A stretch of 14,038 nucleotides of DNA from CAZNYG01 sp964577205 (GTDB taxonomy: Bacteria > Elusimicrobiota > Endomicrobiia > Endomicrobiales > CAIRNS01), in contig CAZNYG010000055.1 of assembly GCA_964577205.1 (NCBI GenBank), positions 1-14,038 of the forward strand, in the 5' to 3' direction. Both the position numbers and the translations under genes were made by a program. The notes below the pieces were generated by a model. That model saw nothing but the letters and a program-made list of their open reading frames with translations, searched no databases and was not told where the DNA came from. This document shows positions 6,822 through 12,458 of this stretch, one piece after another. Numbering within the stretch: position 1 is the stretch's first letter; each line of letters begins with the position of its first letter.

Positions 6822-6916
6822 AACACTGGAAAGAGAACTGGCAGTTGCGGATCATATCGTTCCTTCTCGCGCTGGCATTGTGGTTCTATGTCACTCGTCA
6901 ATGGACGAACCCGTGA
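6818..6916 (+). CDS. 32-aa CdaR (YbbR)-like single-helix microprotein
   Basis: ATG 6818 overlaps the cdaA stop (ATGA) and has GGGGG (6806-6810) seven bases upstream. The product begins MKHWKENWQLRII and has one hydrophobic helix at about 10-26 ending ALWFYVT, then RQWTNP and TGA. The pattern NWxLrxxSFLLALxLWFYVT matches the N-terminal anchor of CdaR/YbbR proteins, which normally continue into extracytoplasmic YbbR domains. None follow: the next gene starts 12 bases later. CdaR regulates CdaA, so this is either a minimal helix-only partner or a decayed cdaR whose start signals survive. The frame is the same as pdxJ (five codons apart including the TGA). Homology is judged from a short segment, but position and motif agree. 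Confidence 0.75.
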   Translation: MKHWKENWQLRIISFLLALALWFYVTRQWTNP

Positions 6917-6928
6917 AACGCCCCCATC

Positions 6929-7648
6929 ATGATTAAACTCGGTGTCAATATCGACCACATAGCCACGCTGCGCCAGGCGCGCCTCGCGAAAGAACCAGAT
7001 CCGGTGACGGCCGCCGCCCTGTGCGAGATCGCGGGCGCGGACAGTATCACCGTGCACCTGCGGGAAGACCGCCGCCATATACAGGACCGGGATGTCACGG
7101 CCCTGCGCGAGACGGTCAAGACAAAACTCAATCTTGAAATGGCCGTTGTCGACGAGATCGGCGCGATCGCTCTGCGGGTAAGGCCGGACGATGCGTGCCT
7201 GGTCCCCGAGCGGCGCCGGGAGCTGACGACCGAAGGGGGGCTCGATGTCGCCGCGCAGCTGGGCCGTATCGCTCCGTTCACGGCGAAGCTGAAACAACAG
7301 GGGATCCGCGTCAATTTTTTCATCGATCCCGAAGAAGAACAGGTGGAAGCGGCTTCCCGTGCCGGCGCCGACGGCGTGGAACTCCATACCGGACGTTACG
7401 CGGATACGCGGGACGCGGAGCGGTCCCGCGAACTTGAGCGGCTGGTCAAGGCGGGCCGGCGCGCGGCCGCTCTCGGCCTTGAGCTGCACGCGGGACACGG
7501 CCTCGATTATCGCAACGTGCGGCAGGTCGCCGCCATCGAGGGAATGCGCGAGCTCAACATCGGTTTCGCGATCATGGCCCGAGCCGTATTCGTAGGCATT
7601 GACAGGGCCGTCAGAGAGATGAAAGCGGCGATAAGGACTACAGAATAA
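6929..7648 (+). CDS. pdxJ: pyridoxine 5'-phosphate synthase
   Basis: PdxJ condenses deoxyxylulose 5-phosphate with 3-amino-2-oxopropyl phosphate to pyridoxine 5'-phosphate, the last ring-forming step of the DXP-dependent B6 route. It has 239 aa, a full length. Motifs are LGVNIDHIATLRQAR (4-18), TVHLREDRRHIQDRDV (41-56), LNLEMA (67-72), LVPERR and TTEGGLDV (91-107), LHTGRYAD (152-159), LHAGHGL (186-192) and LNIGFAIMARAVFVG (209-223). H43, E70 and H190 align with the E. coli catalytic residues H45, E72 and H193. The E. coli GH pair at 215-216, which contacts the aminoketone phosphate, is G212-F213 here. No convincing Shine-Dalgarno precedes ATG 6929, so translation may depend on the preceding micro-ORF. 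Confidence 0.97.
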   Translation: MIKLGVNIDHIATLRQARLAKEPDPVTAAALCEIAGADSITVHLREDRRHIQDRDVTALRETVKTKLNLEMAVVDEIGAIALRVRPDDACLVPERRRELTTEGGLDVAAQLGRIAPFTAKLKQQGIRVNFFIDPEEEQVEAASRAGADGVELHTGRYADTRDAERSRELERLVKAGRRAAALGLELHAGHGLDYRNVRQVAAIEGMRELNIGFAIMARAVFVGIDRAVREMKAAIRTTE

Positions 7649-7652
7649 AGAC

Positions 7653-7743
7653 GTTCTCGAGTTCGTGAGTTCTCGTGTTCTCGTAAGTCATTCATTCATG
7701 TCGTTCAACGCAAGAACACAAGAACCCGAGAACACAATAACGT
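7653..7743 (+). repeat. inverted arrays of 8-nt units in the glmS leader
   Basis: Four 8-base units, GTTCTCGA, GTTCGTGA, GTTCTCGT, GTTCTCGT (7653-7684), are followed after 27 bases by the inverse units AAGAACAC, AAGAACCC, GAGAACAC, AATAACGT (7712-7743). Bases 7669-7683 can pair with 7711-7725 (13 of 15 pairs), and GTGTTCTCG (7675-7683) pairs perfectly with 7727-7735 in another register. The leader could fold into a long hairpin just before the glmS ribosome-binding site. I see no clear -10/-35 promoter here. Confidence 0.7.
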
Positions 7744-7763
7744 TTTTGCCGGAGTTTTTTCAA

Positions 7764-7769
7764 AAGGAG
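7764..7769 (+). promoter_or_regulatory. strong glmS ribosome-binding site
   Basis: AAGGAG lies six bases before ATG 7776. It decides the glmS start: the frame is open upstream to an ATG at 7665, but only 7776 has a Shine-Dalgarno and gives the N-terminal Met-Cys needed for the enzyme. Confidence 0.9.
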
Positions 7770-7775
7770 ATTGTT

Positions 7776-9605
7776 ATGTGCGGCATCGTCGGGTACGTGG
7801 GGACAAAGTCGGCGGGCGAGGTCATTCTTGACGGACTGAAACGCCTTGAGTACCGTGGGTACGATTCGGCGGGCATAGCAGTCATCGCGGGCGGCCGCAT
7901 CGAGCTGCGCCGCAGCGTGGGAAAACTCAACCAGCTGACCAGGGTCATGGCGGAGAACGGCGTCCATGGCTCCATAGGCATAGGCCATACCCGGTGGGCC
8001 ACGCACGGAAGGCCTTCCGAGGAAAACGCCCACCCGCATACCGATTGCACGGGAAAGATCGTCGTCGTCCATAACGGCATCATCGAGAACTACGTGGAAC
8101 TCAAGAAGAAGATGCAGGCGGAAGGCCACGTTTTCAAATCGGAGACCGATACCGAGATAATGCCTCACCTGGTTGAGAAATATTTCAAAGGCGACCTGCT
8201 CGAAGCGGTCAAAAAGACCCTTGCCGAAGTGCGCGGAGCGTACGCGCTCAGCGTTATCTGCTGCGACGATCCCGACCGCATCATCGCGGCGCGCCAGGAC
8301 GCGCCTCTGATCGTCGGCCTCGGAGATGGAGAGAACCTGCTTGCCTCGGACATACCGGCGCTGCTGCCCTATACGCGCCGCATGGTCTTCCTCGAAGAAG
8401 GCGATATCGTCGAATTGAAAGCCGGAGCGGTCAGGATATTCGACCGGCAGGGTAACGAAGTGAAACGCGAGCCCCAGACGATCACATGGGACGCGATAAG
8501 CGCCGAGAAAGGCGGCTTCAAGCATTTCATGCTCAAGGAGATCTTCGAGCAGTCGCAGACCATCCAGGACACGTACCGGGGACGCCTGTACCCGGACGAG
8601 GGAAGGATCGATCTTGAAGACATAAAATTTGACGATCAGTTCCTAAGGGAACTCTCCCGGGTCTATATAGTCGCGTGCGGCACGTCCTACCACGCCGGAC
8701 TGGTCGGCAAATTCCTTTTTGAGAACCTTGCGGGGATCCCCGCCGAGGTGGATATCGCCTCCGAATTCCGGTACCGTTCCCCGGTGCTGGACAAAAAGGC
8801 GATGACCATCATTATTTCTCAGTCGGGGGAGACCGCGGATACCCTCGCGGCGCTCCGCCTCGCCAGGCAGAAGAACTGCCGTACCCTGGCGATCTGCAAC
8901 GTCGTAGGGTCGACGGCCAGCCGCGAAGCTGACAACGTGCTTTACACGCACTGCGGGCCCGAGATAGGCGTTGCTTCGACGAAGGCGTTTACCGGACAGC
9001 TGACCGCGATGTATCTTCTCGCGCTCGCCTGGGCGGGACAGCGGGGCACGATGGAAGCAGGCGCGTTCCGCGCGGCTCTCAATCAGTTCTGGGAAGTGCC
9101 GCTGCGCATCAAGGATATACTCAAAAAGAGCGAAGAGATCCACGCTCTCGCAAAAGAATTCTCGTCGAAACGCAATTTTCTTTTCCTGGGCCGTAATCTG
9201 AATTATCCGATAGCGCTGGAAGGCGCGCTGAAACTGAAAGAGATCTCGTATATCCACGCCGAAGGATACCCGGCGGGTGAAATGAAACACGGGCCGATCG
9301 CGCTGATAGACGAGAACATGCCGGTCATGGTCATCGCGACTAAATGCAGGGTCTATGAAAAGGTACTGGGCAACATTGAAGAGGCCCGGGCGCGCGGAGG
9401 CACGGTCATAGCCATCGCCACCGAAGGCGACGATGAGATAAAGCAGCGCTCGAATTACCAGATATACGTCCCGGCGGCCGACGAGCTGTTCGCTCCGATC
9501 CTGAACGTCATCCCGCTGCAGCTTTTCGCCTACTACGTGGCGGTAGTGCTCGGGTGCGACGTCGACCAGCCGCGTAACCTCGCCAAGTCCGTTACCGTGG
9601 AGTAA
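7776..9605 (+). CDS. glmS: glutamine-fructose-6-phosphate aminotransferase (isomerizing)
   Basis: GlmS makes glucosamine 6-phosphate from fructose 6-phosphate and glutamine, the entry to peptidoglycan and lipid A amino sugars. It has 609 aa, the same as the E. coli enzyme. The glutaminase domain (about 2-240) starts with Cys2, exposed as the nucleophile after Met removal, and includes HTRWATHG (71-78). Two SIS domains follow (about 290-425 and 460-600) with CGTSYHAG (301-308), SQSGETADT (348-356), ALKLKEISYIHAEGY and MKHGP. E489, H505 and K604 match the isomerase residues E488, H504 and K603 of E. coli as numbered without Met. The ending PRNLAKSVTVE is canonical. In Firmicutes glmS and glmM lie near cdaA; glmM is absent here. 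Confidence 0.98.
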   Translation: MCGIVGYVGTKSAGEVILDGLKRLEYRGYDSAGIAVIAGGRIELRRSVGKLNQLTRVMAENGVHGSIGIGHTRWATHGRPSEENAHPHTDCTGKIVVVHNGIIENYVELKKKMQAEGHVFKSETDTEIMPHLVEKYFKGDLLEAVKKTLAEVRGAYALSVICCDDPDRIIAARQDAPLIVGLGDGENLLASDIPALLPYTRRMVFLEEGDIVELKAGAVRIFDRQGNEVKREPQTITWDAISAEKGGFKHFMLKEIFEQSQTIQDTYRGRLYPDEGRIDLEDIKFDDQFLRELSRVYIVACGTSYHAGLVGKFLFENLAGIPAEVDIASEFRYRSPVLDKKAMTIIISQSGETADTLAALRLARQKNCRTLAICNVVGSTASREADNVLYTHCGPEIGVASTKAFTGQLTAMYLLALAWAGQRGTMEAGAFRAALNQFWEVPLRIKDILKKSEEIHALAKEFSSKRNFLFLGRNLNYPIALEGALKLKEISYIHAEGYPAGEMKHGPIALIDENMPVMVIATKCRVYEKVLGNIEEARARGGTVIAIATEGDDEIKQRSNYQIYVPAADELFAPILNVIPLQLFAYYVAVVLGCDVDQPRNLAKSVTVE

Positions 9606-9625
9606 AATGCCATCAGTGGCTTTTT
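9604..9625 (+). terminator. weak intrinsic terminator after glmS
   Basis: GCCA-TCAG-TGGC (9609-9620) followed by TTTTT (9621-9625), with AAAA on the 5' side (9604-9607), has the shape of a small rho-independent terminator that could act in both directions. The G:C-rich stem is only 4 bp, so read-through into acpS is likely. Confidence 0.4.
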
Positions 9626-9659
9626 GGCGTCTTTGTAGATCGCATATCGGCGGCTTATC

Positions 9660-9998
9660 ATGGAACTGGGCATAGATATCGTGGAAGTGGAACGCATCGG
9701 CAGGCTGATCAGGAACAGGGCTTTTCTCGAACGCGTGTTCACGCCCGTAGAGATCGAATATTGCATGCAGAAAAAGAAGTACCCGCAGCATTTCGCGGTC
9801 CGGTTCGCGGCAAAGGAAGCGGTGTGGAAGGCGTTGGGGAAAAAGAACGTGGCGTTGAAGGATATAAGCGTGCGTAACCTTCCCGACGGCGCTCCCCGCG
9901 TCACCGTCAAAGGAAAGATCGTCCCCGGTCTTTGCGTGTCGCTGACGCATACCGACGAATACGCCGCCGCGGTCGCCGCATTCGAAAAGAAACGATAA
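9660..9998 (+). CDS. acpS: holo-[acyl-carrier-protein] synthase
   Basis: AcpS transfers 4'-phosphopantetheine from CoA to the serine of acyl carrier protein, activating it for fatty-acid synthesis. The protein has 112 aa, slightly shorter than the usual 120-126. Motifs are GIDIVEVERI (4-13) with Mg-binding D6, RVFTPVEIEYC (25-35), RFAAKEAVWKALG (48-60) with the second metal ligand E53, and SLTHTDEYAAA (94-104). The family usually has SxSHT, so T96 replaces the serine. GGCGG about eight bases upstream is a weak ribosome-binding site. The gene follows glmS by 54 bases and precedes nnrD by 3; acpS-nnrD pairs are common in bacteria. Confidence 0.95.
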   Translation: MELGIDIVEVERIGRLIRNRAFLERVFTPVEIEYCMQKKKYPQHFAVRFAAKEAVWKALGKKNVALKDISVRNLPDGAPRVTVKGKIVPGLCVSLTHTDEYAAAVAAFEKKR

Positions 9999-10001
9999 CC
10001 G

Positions 10002-10907
10002 ATGAAAACCCGCGCGATAACCCTTTCCCTTGTCCGCTCGCTTCTTGTTCCACGGGCCAGAGACTCCCACAAGGGGACGTATGGCCATGTCGCGGTCGTT
10101 GCCGGTTCGCGCTCGATGAGCGGCGCCGCCCGCCTGTGCGCGGCCGCGGCTCTCCGGGCGGGAGCGGGGCTTGTCACCGCCGCGGTACCCGCTTCGGTGC
10201 TGCAGCTGGTAGCTGTGGCAAGCACTCCGGAGATCATGACGCTTGGTTTGCCCGAGACGAAAGAAGGGAGTGTATCTCCCCGCGCGGCAGCCGTCCTGTC
10301 CGGCCTCTATCGCGACAAGAATATAACCGCGGCCGTCATCGGGCCGGGGCTGGGAAGCGGCTCTCAGATAAACCGTTTTGTCACGGATGCTTTGCGTTCT
10401 TCCGGCGTGCCTTTGATAATCGACGCTGACGCGCTGAACGCCCTTTCGTCGGCGGGACCGGCAGGGATCAAGGCGATAGGAACGGTAAGAACGGGCAGCA
10501 TCGTCACGCCTCATCCCGGCGAGATGGGCCGCCTGTGCGGCATACCGGCGGACGAGATCCAGAAGGGCCGGGAAAAGGCCGCCTCGGTATTTGCAGGAAC
10601 GTACCGGACGGTGTGCGTGCTGAAAGGGCGCGGCACGGTGGTTGCCGACGGGAATTCCGTTTACTTGAATACGACAGGCAACCCGGGAATGGCGACTGGC
10701 GGCGCGGGCGACGTCCTCGCCGGGATCATCGCGGCGCTTATCCCTCAGGTCAAAGGGCCGCGCCTGCTGAACGCGGCGCTGGCCGGCGTCTATATTCACG
10801 GGCTCGCGGGCGATATCGCGGCGCGCGATATGACGGAAATAAGCCTCATTGCCGGCGACATAATAACAGCCCTTCCCCGCGCCTTCGAACGGATCTTAAA
10901 GGGTTGA
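10002..10907 (+). CDS. nnrD: ADP-dependent NAD(P)H-hydrate dehydratase (stand-alone)
   Basis: NnrD dehydrates the damaged (S)-hydrate of NADH or NADPH back to the cofactor, using ADP. The 301-aa protein is a ribokinase-like fold. Motifs are HKGTYGHVAVVAGS (23-36), GAARLCAAAALRAGAGLVT (41-59), IGPGLG (113-118), DADALNAL (141-148), TPHPGEMGRL (169-178), LKGRGTVVADG (207-217) and GNPGMATGGAGDVLAGI (226-242), with D237 the catalytic Asp. Many bacteria fuse this to an N-terminal NnrE epimerase (YjeF_N) domain; that part is absent and no separate epimerase gene is visible. ATG 10002 lies three bases after the acpS stop without a strong Shine-Dalgarno, suggesting coupled translation. Confidence 0.95.
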   Translation: MKTRAITLSLVRSLLVPRARDSHKGTYGHVAVVAGSRSMSGAARLCAAAALRAGAGLVTAAVPASVLQLVAVASTPEIMTLGLPETKEGSVSPRAAAVLSGLYRDKNITAAVIGPGLGSGSQINRFVTDALRSSGVPLIIDADALNALSSAGPAGIKAIGTVRTGSIVTPHPGEMGRLCGIPADEIQKGREKAASVFAGTYRTVCVLKGRGTVVADGNSVYLNTTGNPGMATGGAGDVLAGIIAALIPQVKGPRLLNAALAGVYIHGLAGDIAARDMTEISLIAGDIITALPRAFERILKG

Positions 10908-10995
10908 ATTTCCGAATGCCGATATACCGGCGGTGTTGGCGTGATCCGGGATCGTTAACTTTAGTGCCGGAGCTGAAAATCCGATAGTCCGCAGG

Positions 10996-11021
10996 CCTGG
11001 CGGTCGCCGTCAGGTAATTTT
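10996..11021 (+). terminator. probable intrinsic terminator after nnrD
   Basis: CCTGGCGG-TCG-CCGTCAGG (10996-11014) forms an 8-bp stem with one G.T pair and a three-base loop, followed by TAATTTT. It ends 13 bases before the next gene and overlaps nothing coding. The T-run is short and interrupted, so it could instead be a leader hairpin of the amidohydrolase gene. The rest of the 127-base gap (10908-10995) shows only a small GATC-CGG-GATC palindrome. Confidence 0.45.
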
Positions 11022-11034
11022 AAAGGGCCTCATC

Positions 11035-12192
11035 ATGAACTCAAAAGAATTCCTTCAACAACTTATCACGGTCCGCCGTGCCATTCACCGGAACCCCGAG
11101 CTGGGGAACCACGAACACAAGACGACAGCGTTCGTGGAAAAAGAATTAAAGAAACTTGGTATAAGGACGCAGCGCATCACGCCTACCGGTTTAGTAGGCC
11201 TGCTGAAAGGGAAGATCGCGGGGGACAGGACGATCGCTTTGCGCGCGGATATTGACGCCCTGCCCGTGCGGGAACAGACAAAAGCCGAATACGCCTCTGT
11301 CTGCCCGGGAGTCATGCACGCGTGCGGCCATGATGCCAACACGACGATGGTGCTGGGCGCGGCCAGGCTCCTCGCGGAAAGCCGGGACAGCGTTAAGGGA
11401 ACGGTGAAGTTCATATTCCAGCCGAACGAAGAATCGTCGGGCGGAGCAAAAAGCATGATCGATGCCGGTGTGCTCGCGCGGCCAGCCGTGGACGCGATAG
11501 TCGGCATCCATGTAAGTCCCTGGCTTCGCCGCGGCGTTCTCGGGCTTAAACCCCGTGAGATGATGGCCGCCGTGGACTGGTTCTCCATCGAGATCATCGG
11601 CGAAGGCGGCCATGGCGCGTATCCTCATCTTTCGAAAGACGCGATCGTTATCGCCGCTCAGGTCGTGAACGCGCTCCAGACCATAGCCTCGCGCGACATC
11701 GACCCCGTGGAACCCGTGGTCGTTACCATCGGGGCGATTCACGGCGGAGAACGTTTTAACATCATCTGTGACAAGGTCACCATGGTCGGCACCGTCCGGA
11801 CGATAACCCGTAGGACTCACCGCAGGATCAGGGGATTGATAGAGGACAAGGTGCGGCATATTACCGCGGCTTACGGAGCGCGCTACACCCTTGAATACGC
11901 TGGACTGGGTAGCGTGCTGGAAAATTCCGACGACATACTGGCGCTGTGCAAATTGTCGGGAGAAAAGATCCTGGGCAAAAAGAACGTATCGTTCCTCAGG
12001 GATCCATCGATGGGAGGGGAGGATTTCGCGGAATACCTCCAGAAAGTCCCGGGGTGTTTCGTCTATATGGGCGCTGCCCCCGGTGGGAAAGCGTATCCAT
12101 GGCATCACGAGAAGTTCGATATAGATGAACGCGCCCTGCCGCTGGGAGCGGGTTTCCTGGCGGATGTCGCCCGGCGGTTCCTGGATCGCTGA
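11035..12192 (+). CDS. M20 family amidohydrolase (N-acyl-amino-acid hydrolase type)
   Basis: This 385-aa zinc or manganese peptidase belongs to the M20D branch (hippurate, IAA-amino acid, N-acetyl-diaminopimelate and N-acyl-cysteine hydrolases). Motifs are RRAIHRNPELG (14-24), ALRADIDALPV (68-78), MHACGHDANTTMVLGAA (94-110), FQPNEE (128-133), GIHVSPW (157-163), GGHGAYPH in the lid domain and MGGEDFAEY near the C-terminus, then HHEKFDIDE. Likely metal ligands are C97, H99, E133, H159 and the C-terminal histidine near 357-358. No signal peptide is seen, so it is cytoplasmic. The substrate cannot be told from sequence. AAAGGG (11022-11027) lies seven bases before the start. The following genes do not clarify its role. 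Confidence 0.9.
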   Translation: MNSKEFLQQLITVRRAIHRNPELGNHEHKTTAFVEKELKKLGIRTQRITPTGLVGLLKGKIAGDRTIALRADIDALPVREQTKAEYASVCPGVMHACGHDANTTMVLGAARLLAESRDSVKGTVKFIFQPNEESSGGAKSMIDAGVLARPAVDAIVGIHVSPWLRRGVLGLKPREMMAAVDWFSIEIIGEGGHGAYPHLSKDAIVIAAQVVNALQTIASRDIDPVEPVVVTIGAIHGGERFNIICDKVTMVGTVRTITRRTHRRIRGLIEDKVRHITAAYGARYTLEYAGLGSVLENSDDILALCKLSGEKILGKKNVSFLRDPSMGGEDFAEYLQKVPGCFVYMGAAPGGKAYPWHHEKFDIDERALPLGAGFLADVARRFLDR

Positions 12193-12230
12193 GAAACTGT
12201 GATCGTAAATAACACTGTGGAGGTGGACCG

Positions 12231-12458
12231 ATGCTGTCGATCATTTTCGGGCTTTTATTCATGGCGCTGGGTGTTTGGGGCCTTGTTTCCTGGTGGCCGG
12301 ATTTTGTTCTGGTCTTGAAAGGCCTTGTGCCTTCTCTTATCGTTTGCGGCGGCTTTCTAGCCGTCGTCGCGGGGATCACCAGTATCCGCGACGCGATAGC
12401 GAATAAAGCGGCTCTCCAGAGCGCGGCCGGAAATAAGGAACGCCCCGCGGCAAAATGA
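12231..12458 (+). CDS. small two-helix membrane protein, function unknown
   Basis: The 75-aa product has a perfect GGAGGT site (12219-12224) six bases before its ATG, so it is very likely translated. Two hydrophobic helices (about 2-20 and 27-50) flank WWPDF, and a hydrophilic tail (about 53-75) ends in NKERPAAK. Its stop overlaps the thiL start (ATGA). The pattern of a short GLxxxALGxWGL helix, a WW turn, then a glycine-rich second helix reminds me of small MamI-like proteins, but this is a loose resemblance and not a firm assignment. I do not recognise its function. Confidence 0.8.
   Translation: MLSIIFGLLFMALGVWGLVSWWPDFVLVLKGLVPSLIVCGGFLAVVAGITSIRDAIANKAALQSAAGNKERPAAK

Noticed and set aside
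6914..6916. TGA as selenocysteine or a recoded sense codon joining the CdaR-like helix to pdxJ
   Set aside because: TGA ends several other genes here, no selenocysteine element is evident, and the fusion would have an implausible topology; it was kept only as a frame observation.
7665..7775. In-frame upstream extension of glmS by 37 codons
   Set aside because: The extension lies in the repeat leader. GlmS needs Cys right after the initiator Met, and ATG 7776 has an ideal Shine-Dalgarno.
8643..10799. Open frame of 718 codons on the minus strand across glmS, acpS and nnrD
   Set aside because: It lies antisense to three clearly conserved genes, and its translation (rich in R, H, D and P) has no recognisable motif. 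Long antisense frames are expected in GC-rich codon contexts.
10908..11034. Possible riboswitch before the amidohydrolase gene
   Set aside because: I could not match any known aptamer core; only a terminator-like hairpin (10996-11021) and a small palindrome are visible.
11191..12108. Minus-strand open frame of 305 codons within the amidohydrolase gene
   Set aside because: It is antisense to all catalytic motifs of the M20 protein, and its own translation shows no family features.
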